The position numbers and the translations under genes were made by a program. A stretch of DNA of 8,304 bases from Fimbriiglobus sp. (GTDB taxonomy: Bacteria > Planctomycetota > Planctomycetia > Gemmatales > Gemmataceae): contig JANXTD010000190.1 in NCBI GenBank assembly GCA_025352585.1, positions 1-8,304 of the forward strand, read 5' to 3'. Position 1 is the first letter of the stretch; each line of letters starts with the position of its first letter. The notes under the pieces are model-generated. The model saw only the letters and a list, made by a program, of their open reading frames with translations. It made no database searches and was not told the DNA's origin. Of the stretch, positions 1 to 6,387 are shown in pieces.

Positions 1-80
1 ATAACAAATTCAACTTTTGGTATTCTCCGCGACTCTGCGTCTCCGCGGCAAAATTGTTCTGCTTGACGATCACCCGGTGA
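1..80. other. Non-coding tail downstream of the toroid/DUF4159 gene
   Basis: I see no gene in this stretch. It is noticeably richer in A+T than the coding sequence to its right. It contains a three-unit 8-bp-period repeat (23-46) and a small perfect dyad (69-81), both listed separately. On the minus strand, which is the direction of transcription out of the neighbouring gene, there is no strong GC hairpin followed by a T run, so I cannot point to a convincing intrinsic terminator here. Confidence 0.6.
23..46. repeat. Three tandem 8-bp units, consensus nnCTCYGC
   Basis: Three contiguous octamers, 23-30, 31-38 and 39-46, all fit nnCTCYGC (TTCTCCGC, GACTCTGC, GTCTCCGC). On the minus strand they read as GCRGAG-type units. 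The pattern resembles the short GCAGAG-rich dispersed repeats that I recall from intergenic regions of several bacterial phyla, cyanobacteria included. That resemblance is from memory and was not tested. It lies outside any gene, 35 bases beyond the stop codon at 81. Three units could be chance, but the exact spacing makes a degenerate repeat copy plausible. Confidence 0.5.
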
Positions 81-81
81 T
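69..81. repeat. 13-bp dyad ATCACC-C-GGTGAT
   Basis: ATCACC (69-74) and GGTGAT (76-81) are perfect inverted repeats around a single central base. A one-base loop cannot form a normal hairpin; the usable stem is about four pairs around a five-base loop. It could be a weak transcript-end structure, a protein-binding dyad, or chance. It runs into the stop codon of the minus-strand gene. There is no T run after it, so I do not call it a terminator. Confidence 0.25.
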
Positions 82-2534
82 TAATTTTTCAGCGCGTACA
101 CCACGGCCGCGGCGGCCAGTCTCAACGCGCTCTCGCGGGTGTGGCCGAGGCAGTCCGACGACTTGTGCCCCTCCATCGCGCAGCCCAGGTCGTACTTGCT
201 GTAGATGATCGCCCAACGGCCATCGACTTTGATGCCCTCCAGCAGCGGCGGCAAGTCGGCGAAACCGCTCTCCTTGTCGGCGGTGGACGCCTTCTCGCGC
301 CGCTTGACCGTCGGGATGACGACCCGCTTCACGCCGCCGACCGTCTCCGAATAGAGGTCGTCGTCGGCGGGGATCACTTCGAGCTTCTGCGTCGGGAACA
401 GTGTGGTTGCCAGCTTGCGGAACGACTCGTCGAACTGCGGGCTGCCGCAACAGGCGTCGGCCAACAGCAGGCCACCGGTTTGCAGGTTCGACTTCAGGCC
501 GTTGATTTCCTCGGCACCGAACGTGAAGGTTTTGCGGCCGTGCAGGTACAGGAACTTGTACTTCGGTAGGTCAACACTGTCGGCCCCCAGGTTCTCCACG
601 TCGAGCACCGTGTCGAGCTTAGCGCTCTTCTGCAAGTACGCGGAGAGGTTGCGCATCGCGGCGGGGGCCGGCGGGGCCTCGCCCGGCAACCGCAGTTGCG
701 CCGGCTTCAGGAAGCCCTTGGGCGGCGACTTCACGGCCATGCCCTTGTCGGTAATCTTCTGCGTCGTGAGCCGCTGGCTCGGCGGCTCCATGCCGGTGGC
801 GTAGGCGACGACGTTCGCCGCCAGGCGGAAGGCCTGCTCGCCGCGGTTGGCGGCGTCCTTGCCGGCCGGGGCGGGCACCATGAACCGCGACTCCTCCCAG
901 TAGCCGGCCAGCGGCTTGGGGCTGAAGACCATCGCCGTGCGGCAGCCGCGTTCGAGCACCATCAGGCCAGGGAACTCGGCCGGCGGCACGGCGTAGAAGC
1001 TGCGCCAGATCGGGTGCTCCGCCGGCATCGGCCGCAACTGACTCTCCGGGAACTGCTCCTTGACGAGCTTCTGAAAGCTCTCACCAAACTCCGGCGAACC
1101 GCAACAGGCTTCCGCCAAGACGAAGCCGCCTTCCTCGACGTACTTCTTGAAGATTTCCTTGTGCTGCCCCGGTAAGTTTAATCGCTCGTGGCCGTTGAGG
1201 TACAAGATCGGCGATTGGACCAGGACGCCGACTTCGGCGAGGACTTCGTCGTTGCGGGCGAAGTCCTTGCGGCGCGGGTCGTAGACCTGCCAGCCCAGCG
1301 GCAGCCCGGCGAACAGTTCGCGGCTGGCGAAGGCGGTCAGGTTGCGCACGTCGTTGTGCTTGCGGTTCCAGCCGACCACGCCGGGCGGGCCGCGCTCCAC
1401 GAGCGTGCCGTTGTCCGGCATCGTCGCCTCGCCGTGCGCGAGCTTACTAATGAGTACCGGCGTGCGGCCCTTCGACAGGAACAAGAGCGCGAAGCTCGTC
1501 GAGATCGTGGCGACCGTGTCGTAACTCGTCTCGGCGTTCTTGGTCCAGCCGCCGTCGCGGTTCTGCTCGCGCACCAGGAACTCGCAGCCCTCGCGGTACC
1601 AGTCGATGCGACCGATGAAGCGCTGCCCCGACAGCCGGCCGGCGCGCTCGATCCCGTAGATGTTGTAGTAGGTCGATTCGCCGCCTTGCGGGCGTGTAAA
1701 AGTAAAGTTGCGGCCGATGTAGTTCATGCCGCGGTTGATGGCGTCGTTTTCTTCGTACAGGCCGCACTTGGCCGCGACCCCGGTCGCAACGTCGAGTTGT
1801 TGCTGATTCGCGTTCAGGCCCATGCCGGCGATGTACAGGCCGGCGACCCCGGCGACGGTCATCGTGAAGCTCGGCCCGCTCTGCTTGATGTAACTCCACG
1901 ACCCCGAGTTCTCGCCGTCCTTGCGCAGCCCGGTGAGGTACAGCGCCCGCAGTTGCTCCCACTCGCCGTCGGCGATCTTGGCCCCGGCCGTCTCGGCGGC
2001 GTACAGGCCCAAGAGCGCATACTGGGTGTTCGAGGCGTCCCCCTGGTACTTCTCGCCCAGCGGGTACGTCCAGCCGCTGATGCGGCCGTTCTCGCGCACG
2101 GCAGTCTTGAGCAGCCAATCGCTGTTGGCCTGGATCAGCGGCAAGTCCCGCGCCTGGCGGGCCTCGGCCAGCACCATCGTCACCAGGGCGACGACATAGG
2201 TCCGCTGCCGGGGCAGGGTGCGCAGGAACTCGATGGCCGTCTTGACCTCCTTCTCGTCGGGCTTGACGCCGCAGTTCAGCAGCGCGAGCGTCGCCAGGGC
2301 GGTGACGCCGCCGTCGAGGCCAGCGAGTTCGCCGGCCCAGAACCCCTCCCACGTGCGGTTCTTCTGGGACGCCCGCAGGAACTGCACCCCGCGGTCAATG
2401 GCGAGGTTGACCTTCTCGACCAGCTCGCGCTCGTCGGGCGGCGGCGCGGCGACCGTCGGCGTCGGCGACGCAACCAGCAGCACGGCCGCTAACGTGCCGG
2501 CGACGATCGGGCCGAGGATCAGGTGCGTCCGCAT
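81..2534 (-). CDS. Exported alpha/alpha-toroid protein with two DUF4159-like modules
   Basis: The product is 817 residues. Residues 1-30 look like a Sec signal peptide: R2, a hydrophobic core at about 5-22, and a possible cleavage after VAA at 28-30. Residues of about 35-370 resemble the prenyltransferase/squalene-cyclase alpha/alpha toroid, with repeat motifs such as QNRDGGW (324-330) followed by a TSFALLFLSKG helix. I see no DxDD cyclase acid motif in this part, so terpene cyclase activity is unlikely. Two DUF4159-like modules follow, at about 441-581 and 658-817. Each has an LYL-G-H/R strand, an A(E/D)ACCGSP-F-ESF motif (C477/C478 and C695/C696) and an R-A-RLA-VVYA-like end. The start is the ATG at 2534, with GGAG 8 bases upstream, preferred over an in-frame TTG at 2561 because it begins directly at the signal peptide. 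Function is unknown; it probably acts outside the cytoplasm. The domain calls are from motif recognition. Confidence 0.82.
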   Translation of the reverse strand: MRTHLILGPIVAGTLAAVLLVASPTPTVAAPPPDERELVEKVNLAIDRGVQFLRASQKNRTWEGFWAGELAGLDGGVTALATLALLNCGVKPDEKEVKTAIEFLRTLPRQRTYVVALVTMVLAEARQARDLPLIQANSDWLLKTAVRENGRISGWTYPLGEKYQGDASNTQYALLGLYAAETAGAKIADGEWEQLRALYLTGLRKDGENSGSWSYIKQSGPSFTMTVAGVAGLYIAGMGLNANQQQLDVATGVAAKCGLYEENDAINRGMNYIGRNFTFTRPQGGESTYYNIYGIERAGRLSGQRFIGRIDWYREGCEFLVREQNRDGGWTKNAETSYDTVATISTSFALLFLSKGRTPVLISKLAHGEATMPDNGTLVERGPPGVVGWNRKHNDVRNLTAFASRELFAGLPLGWQVYDPRRKDFARNDEVLAEVGVLVQSPILYLNGHERLNLPGQHKEIFKKYVEEGGFVLAEACCGSPEFGESFQKLVKEQFPESQLRPMPAEHPIWRSFYAVPPAEFPGLMVLERGCRTAMVFSPKPLAGYWEESRFMVPAPAGKDAANRGEQAFRLAANVVAYATGMEPPSQRLTTQKITDKGMAVKSPPKGFLKPAQLRLPGEAPPAPAAMRNLSAYLQKSAKLDTVLDVENLGADSVDLPKYKFLYLHGRKTFTFGAEEINGLKSNLQTGGLLLADACCGSPQFDESFRKLATTLFPTQKLEVIPADDDLYSETVGGVKRVVIPTVKRREKASTADKESGFADLPPLLEGIKVDGRWAIIYSKYDLGCAMEGHKSSDCLGHTRESALRLAAAAVVYALKN

Positions 2535-2546
2535 CGTGGAATCTCC
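2526..2546 (-). promoter_or_regulatory. Shine-Dalgarno GGAG that sets the toroid/DUF4159 start
   Basis: Read on the minus strand, GGAG (complement of CTCC at 2543-2546) lies 8 bases before the ATG at 2534-2532. This favours that ATG over the TTG at 2561, which has no comparable site before it and would add nine residues ahead of a normal signal peptide. Confidence 0.55.
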
Positions 2547-2560
2547 GAGTGGGGAAACCA

Positions 2561-2566
2561 ATTCTA
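2561..2566 (-). promoter_or_regulatory. Possible -10 box TAGAAT for the toroid/DUF4159 gene
   Basis: On the minus strand TAGAAT matches TATAAT at five of six positions. It would place transcription start about 20 bases before the ATG, leaving room for the GGAG site. No good -35 box is present: the best candidate, GGGACT with 18 bp spacing, matches three of six and overlaps the purL hairpin. If real, it would let this gene be transcribed separately from purL. Weak evidence. Confidence 0.3.
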
Positions 2567-2585
2567 CGGCGGGCGGCGGACGAAA

Positions 2586-2608
2586 GTCCCCCGAGAACGG
2601 CGGGGGAC
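2586..2608 (-). terminator. GC-rich hairpin right after purL, probable terminator
   Basis: GTCCCCCG and CGGGGGAC form a perfect 8-bp stem around a 7-base loop, starting 2 bases after the purL stop codon. In the direction of purL transcription it is followed by only a short TTT and then GC-rich sequence, so it is an imperfect intrinsic terminator. It may instead protect the mRNA 3' end or partly attenuate read-through into the downstream gene. The perfect stem and its position directly after a stop codon, in non-coding DNA, argue for function. Confidence 0.6.
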
Positions 2609-2610
2609 GC

Positions 2611-5475
2611 TTACCGCAGCGGCTTCTGCCACGCCTCTTTGAGGTCCGCGAGCTTGGCCCAGATCAGCCACTCGCCGCCGGCCCCGGCCACCCGCAGGCG
2701 TTGCTCGGCGACCGTCGCGCCGATGTCGGTAACGGGCAGGCCGTCGAAGTGGTGGAGCAACGCGGCGGCGTTCTCCGGCGTGACTTCGAGCAGGAACCGC
2801 GTCGCGCTCTCGCTGAATAGGCTCGTCACGTCGTTCGCCCCCGTCAGGTCGGCCCCGACGCCGCCGGCGAACGCCATCTCCGCGACCGCCACCGCCAGGC
2901 CGCCTTCGCTCAGGTCGTGGCAACTGCGCACCAGCCCGCCGCGAATCGCCCGGTGCAGCGCCGCGAAAATCTTCGGGGCGGTCGCCAGGTCGGGGCAGGG
3001 GACGCGGCCGCCGGTCTTGCCGGTCACGAGGTGGTAGTGCGAGCCGCCGAGTTCGTCGTGCGTCGTGCCCACCAGAAGAAGCCGATTTCCGGGCGACTTC
3101 AGGTCCATCGTCACGCACTGCCGCACGTCCGGCACGCGGCCGAGTGCGGTAATCAGCAGCGTCGAGGGGATGGTGATCCGGAGCGTGGGCGACTTGTACT
3201 CGTTGTTGAGGCTGTCCTTGCCGCTGACGAACGGCGTGCCGTAGGCGAGCGCCGCGTCGCGGCAGGCTTCGGCGGTGCGGACGAGTGCGCCCAGCAACTC
3301 CGGGTCGGTGACGTTGCCCCAGCAGAAGTTGTCGAGGATCGCCGTGCGTGCCGGGTCGGCCCCGACGGCGACGACGTTGCGCAACGCCTCGTCGATAGCG
3401 CACGCGGCGGCGGCGTAGGGGTCGAGGTCGGCGAATTGCGGGCAGAGGCCGTTGCCGATCGCCGCGCCGAGCGTCAGTCCCAGGACCGGCGTGACGACGG
3501 CGGCGTCCGACGGGCCGTCGTTCAGGAGGCCGACGAGCGGCTTGATGACACTTCCGCCCTGGACCTCGTGGTCGTATTGGCGGACGACGCTCTCCTTCGA
3601 GCAGACGGTGTAAGTGCCGAGGATTTTCAGCAGCGCGTCGTGCGGTGACATCGTCGTGTCACCGGCGACGGGGGCCGCCGGCTTGCGGGTGTAGGTGGCG
3701 TGGCGGACGACGTTGGGCCGGCCGTCGTGCAGGAAGTGCATCGACAAGTCGCCGACGGGGTGGCCGCGGTACGACAGCTTCAGCCGGCCGGTCGCCTCGA
3801 AGGTGCCCAGCACCACGGCCTCGACGTTTTCACTCCGGCAGAGGTCGTGCAGCTCCTGCCACTTCTCCGGCGGCACGGAGAGCACCATCCGCTCCTGGGC
3901 CTCGCTGATCCAGATTTCGGTGTAGCTCAGGCCGGCGTACTTCAGCGGGGCCTTGTCGAGTTCGACGTGCGCGCCCAAGTCCGCGCCCATCTCGCCGACG
4001 GCGCTGCTAAAGCCGCCCGCGCCGCAGTCCGTAATGGCCGTGTACAAGCCGCGGTCGCGGGCCTGCATGAGCACGTCGAGGACCTTCTTCTCCTCGATGG
4101 CGTTGCCAATTTGCACCGCGCCGCCGCTGAGGGTTTCCGACTGGTCGGTGAGTTCGAGCGACGAGAAGGTCGCGCCGTGGATGCCGTCGCGCCCGGTGCG
4201 GCCGCCCATCGCCACGATCAAGTCGCCGGGCATGACCTCTTTGACGACCTTGTTGATCGGCACGGTGCCGACGGTGCCGCAGAAGACCAAGGGGTTGGCC
4301 AAGTACCGGTCGTCGAAGCTGATCGAGCCGTTGACGGTCGGGATGCCCATGCGGTTACCGTAGTCGCGCACCCCGGCCACGACGCCCTGCATCGTGCGGC
4401 GCGGGTGCAGCACCCCGGCGGGGAGTTGGTCGGCGGGGTAGTCCGGGCGGGCAAAACAAAAAACGTCGGTGTTGCAGACCGGTCGGCCGCCCAGCGCCGT
4501 GCCGAGCAGGTCGCGGATGACGCCGCCGAGGCCGGTGTTGGCCCCGCCGTAAGGCTCGATCGACGACGGCCGGTTGTGCGTCTCGACCTTGATCGCCAGG
4601 TGGAAGTCGTCGGAAAACTTCACCACCCCGGCGTTGTCCGAAAACACACTGACGCACCAGTCGTCGGGCCCGAGCCGCCGGCGAATCTCTTGCGTCGCCC
4701 CGAAGATCGTCTCCTTCAAGAGGTTGCCGTAACGCCGCGTCGTCGTGACCCCTTCGGCGGTCTCAGCGTAGTCGATCACGCCCTTGAGCGTCTTGTGCGA
4801 GCAGTGTTCGGACCACGTCTGGGCGACCGATTCGAGTTCGCAGTCGGTCGGGTCGCGGTCGTGCTCGCGGAAGTGGGCCTGGACCGTGCGCATCTCGTCG
4901 AGACTCAGCGCTAACTGGCCGTCGCGGCTGATTTGCATCAGCCCGGCGTCGTCGAGGTCGCGCAGCGGCACGACGACCAGACGGAAGGCGTACGGCTGGC
5001 CGACGGCCAGGTTGCTCGCGTGCAGCGGCCCGGTGACGGCCTGCTCGATCGCGCCGTTGGCCAGGATCTTGCGGGCGAGCAAGTCGCGGTCGGCGGCGTG
5101 GGCGTCGGGGCCGTAGTAGCGGCGGAAGGTGCGGGCCTGGGCGACGGCGTAGCCGAGGTCGGTCGCGGCGGTGACGACGCTGTCGGCGACGTTGTCGGTG
5201 ACGCCCGGCTTGAGCAGCACCGTCGTCGCCGGGGTGCCCAGCGGCGTGCCGAGTGCGCGCACGTCGACGCGCTCGACGAGCCGATCGACGAGCAGTTCGT
5301 CGCAAAGGTTCTGCACGTCCACGCCGGCGAGGTGGCCGTCGATCAGGTAGCCGCGGCTGGTCGCCGTGACGAGGTCGATGCCGCGCTTCGAGCTGGTGAG
5401 CAGGTCGAATTCGTCGCAGACGCGGTCGCGCTCGCCGTCGCGGCCGAGGGGGTGGATTTCAACTTCCCAGAGCAT
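2611..5475 (-). CDS. purL: Phosphoribosylformylglycinamidine (FGAM) synthase, PurL with tandem PurS-like N-terminus
   Basis: This cytoplasmic enzyme performs the fourth step of purine synthesis, ATP-dependent conversion of FGAR to FGAM using ammonia from a glutaminase partner. The product is 954 residues, between small PurL (about 720-750) and the large glutaminase-fused form (about 1300). Residues 2-70 and 84-150 are two PurS-like repeats, the second with LLKPGVTD (87-94) and KILANGAIE (136-144). The catalytic core follows: WSEHCSHK (221-228), ETHNRPS (298-304), GGRTGRDGIHGATF (424-437), DCGAGGFSSAVGE (483-495), VSGKDSLNNEY (750-760) and CHDLSEGGLA (852-861). The chain ends after the second AIRS-C-like domain with no glutaminase, so a separate PurQ is expected elsewhere. 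R302 sits where I expect His (HNHPS). The ATG at 5475 lies inside the end of tyrA, with AGGTG about 6 bases before it. Confidence 0.95.
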   Translation of the reverse strand: MLWEVEIHPLGRDGERDRVCDEFDLLTSSKRGIDLVTATSRGYLIDGHLAGVDVQNLCDELLVDRLVERVDVRALGTPLGTPATTVLLKPGVTDNVADSVVTAATDLGYAVAQARTFRRYYGPDAHAADRDLLARKILANGAIEQAVTGPLHASNLAVGQPYAFRLVVVPLRDLDDAGLMQISRDGQLALSLDEMRTVQAHFREHDRDPTDCELESVAQTWSEHCSHKTLKGVIDYAETAEGVTTTRRYGNLLKETIFGATQEIRRRLGPDDWCVSVFSDNAGVVKFSDDFHLAIKVETHNRPSSIEPYGGANTGLGGVIRDLLGTALGGRPVCNTDVFCFARPDYPADQLPAGVLHPRRTMQGVVAGVRDYGNRMGIPTVNGSISFDDRYLANPLVFCGTVGTVPINKVVKEVMPGDLIVAMGGRTGRDGIHGATFSSLELTDQSETLSGGAVQIGNAIEEKKVLDVLMQARDRGLYTAITDCGAGGFSSAVGEMGADLGAHVELDKAPLKYAGLSYTEIWISEAQERMVLSVPPEKWQELHDLCRSENVEAVVLGTFEATGRLKLSYRGHPVGDLSMHFLHDGRPNVVRHATYTRKPAAPVAGDTTMSPHDALLKILGTYTVCSKESVVRQYDHEVQGGSVIKPLVGLLNDGPSDAAVVTPVLGLTLGAAIGNGLCPQFADLDPYAAAACAIDEALRNVVAVGADPARTAILDNFCWGNVTDPELLGALVRTAEACRDAALAYGTPFVSGKDSLNNEYKSPTLRITIPSTLLITALGRVPDVRQCVTMDLKSPGNRLLLVGTTHDELGGSHYHLVTGKTGGRVPCPDLATAPKIFAALHRAIRGGLVRSCHDLSEGGLAVAVAEMAFAGGVGADLTGANDVTSLFSESATRFLLEVTPENAAALLHHFDGLPVTDIGATVAEQRLRVAGAGGEWLIWAKLADLKEAWQKPLR

Positions 5476-6304
5476 CGCGCACCTGCTTCGCTTCGGTGAG
5501 CCACGCGACCAGGGCGGCGGAGTCGCGGCCCTCCAGCGCGGCCCGGAACTGCGCCATCCGGCGGAGGTAGGCGTCGGTCGCCGCCAGCACTTCGTCGCGG
5601 TTGGCCTCGAAAATCGCCGCCCACAAGTCGGGGTCGCCGGCCGCGACGCGGGTCGTGTCGCGGAAGCCGCCGGCGCTGAGGTTCAGCCACTCCAGCGGCG
5701 TCACCCCGGCCAGCCCCGACGCGGCGGCGTGGGGCAGGTGGCTCGTCACGGCCAGCGCCTTGTCGTGCTCGAACGGGTCCATGCGGACGACCCGCGCCCC
5801 GAGCCGCTGCCAGAACAGCTCGACCACCGACAGGGCTTCGAGGTCGGTCTCGGCCGTCGGCGTGACGACGACGAGGCGGTCGCGGAACAGGTCGGCGCGG
5901 CCGTGCGCCGCCCCGCGCTTCTCGGAGCCGGCCAGCGGGTGGCTGCCGATGAACATCGCCCCGCGCGGCGGCAGTTGGCCCGCCAACTCGCGCAGGATGT
6001 TGCCCTTGGTGCTGCCGGCGTCGGTGATGATCGCCCGCGGCGGGGCGGAGCGGGCGGCGGTGAGGATGTCGGCGGCGATGCGGTCCACCGGCGTGCAGAC
6101 GACGACCAAGTCGGCGTCGGCCACCGCCTCCGACAAGTCCTTGGTGCCGCGGTCGATGGCCCCGAGGGTGACGGCGCGCTCCAGCGTGCGCTCGTCGCGG
6201 CCGACGCCGACGACGCGGGTCGCCAGCCCGGCGGTTTTCGCCGCGAGGCCGACGGAGCCGCCGATCAGGCCGACGCCGACGATGGTGAGTTGCTCAAGGT
6301 GCAT
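5459..6304 (-). CDS. tyrA: Prephenate/arogenate dehydrogenase, TyrA family
   Basis: The 281-residue product is a stand-alone TyrA dehydrogenase that oxidatively decarboxylates prephenate (or arogenate) in tyrosine synthesis. The Rossmann motif GVGLIGGS is at 10-17. Further family motifs are TDAGSTK (94-100), SHPLAG (121-126, with likely catalytic H122), EHD (179-181), SHLPHA (188-193) and GGFRDTTR (212-219, whose R219 matches the substrate-binding Arg of the family). There is no chorismate mutase domain and no C-terminal ACT domain, so feedback control by an ACT domain is not expected. After the second beta strand the sequence is VGVGR (32-36) rather than ending in Asp, which points to NADP. 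No clear Shine-Dalgarno precedes the ATG at 6304, but the start fits because the nucleotide-binding strand begins within a few residues. Its last 17 bases overlap purL. Prephenate versus arogenate preference cannot be read here. Confidence 0.93.
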   Translation of the reverse strand: MHLEQLTIVGVGLIGGSVGLAAKTAGLATRVVGVGRDERTLERAVTLGAIDRGTKDLSEAVADADLVVVCTPVDRIAADILTAARSAPPRAIITDAGSTKGNILRELAGQLPPRGAMFIGSHPLAGSEKRGAAHGRADLFRDRLVVVTPTAETDLEALSVVELFWQRLGARVVRMDPFEHDKALAVTSHLPHAAASGLAGVTPLEWLNLSAGGFRDTTRVAAGDPDLWAAIFEANRDEVLAATDAYLRRMAQFRAALEGRDSAALVAWLTEAKQVRDALGS

Positions 6305-6311
6305 CGCTGGC

Positions 6312-6317
6312 AGTATA
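6312..6317 (-). promoter_or_regulatory. Possible -10 box TATACT for tyrA
   Basis: On the minus strand TATACT matches TATAAT at five of six positions and ends 7 bases before the tyrA ATG. Transcription would then start at or next to the initiation codon, giving a leaderless mRNA, which agrees with the absence of a Shine-Dalgarno site. There is no recognisable -35 box at the right distance. Confidence 0.35.
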
Positions 6318-6322
6318 CGAGG

Positions 6323-6351
6323 GTGACGGCGGGCCGCGGCCGTGGTAGACT
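6323..6351 (+). promoter_or_regulatory. Candidate sigma70-type promoter for the DUF1501 gene
   Basis: GTGACG (6323-6328, four of six matches to TTGACA) and TAGACT (6346-6351, four of six to TATAAT) are separated by 17 bases. A TGG directly before the -10 box gives an extended -10 element. This would start transcription near 6358, about 30 bases before the ATG at 6388. It lies in the 83-base region between two divergent genes, where a promoter is required. Confidence 0.4.
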
Positions 6352-6387
6352 TTTCGGGGTCGCAACCGCGCCCCCCGGACCTGCAGA

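Noticed and set aside
1188..2492. 434-codon open frame on the plus strand
   Set aside because: It lies wholly opposite the toroid/DUF4159 gene, has a low-complexity R/A/V-rich product with no recognisable domain, and is explained by GC-rich third positions of the real gene.
2535..2561. TTG at 2561 as start of the toroid/DUF4159 gene
   Set aside because: It adds nine residues before a normal signal peptide and has no ribosome site, while the ATG at 2534 has GGAG at a good distance.
3700..4914. 404-codon open frame on the plus strand
   Set aside because: It is antisense to the purL catalytic core, whose motifs are all intact. The product is repetitive in composition and matches nothing I know.
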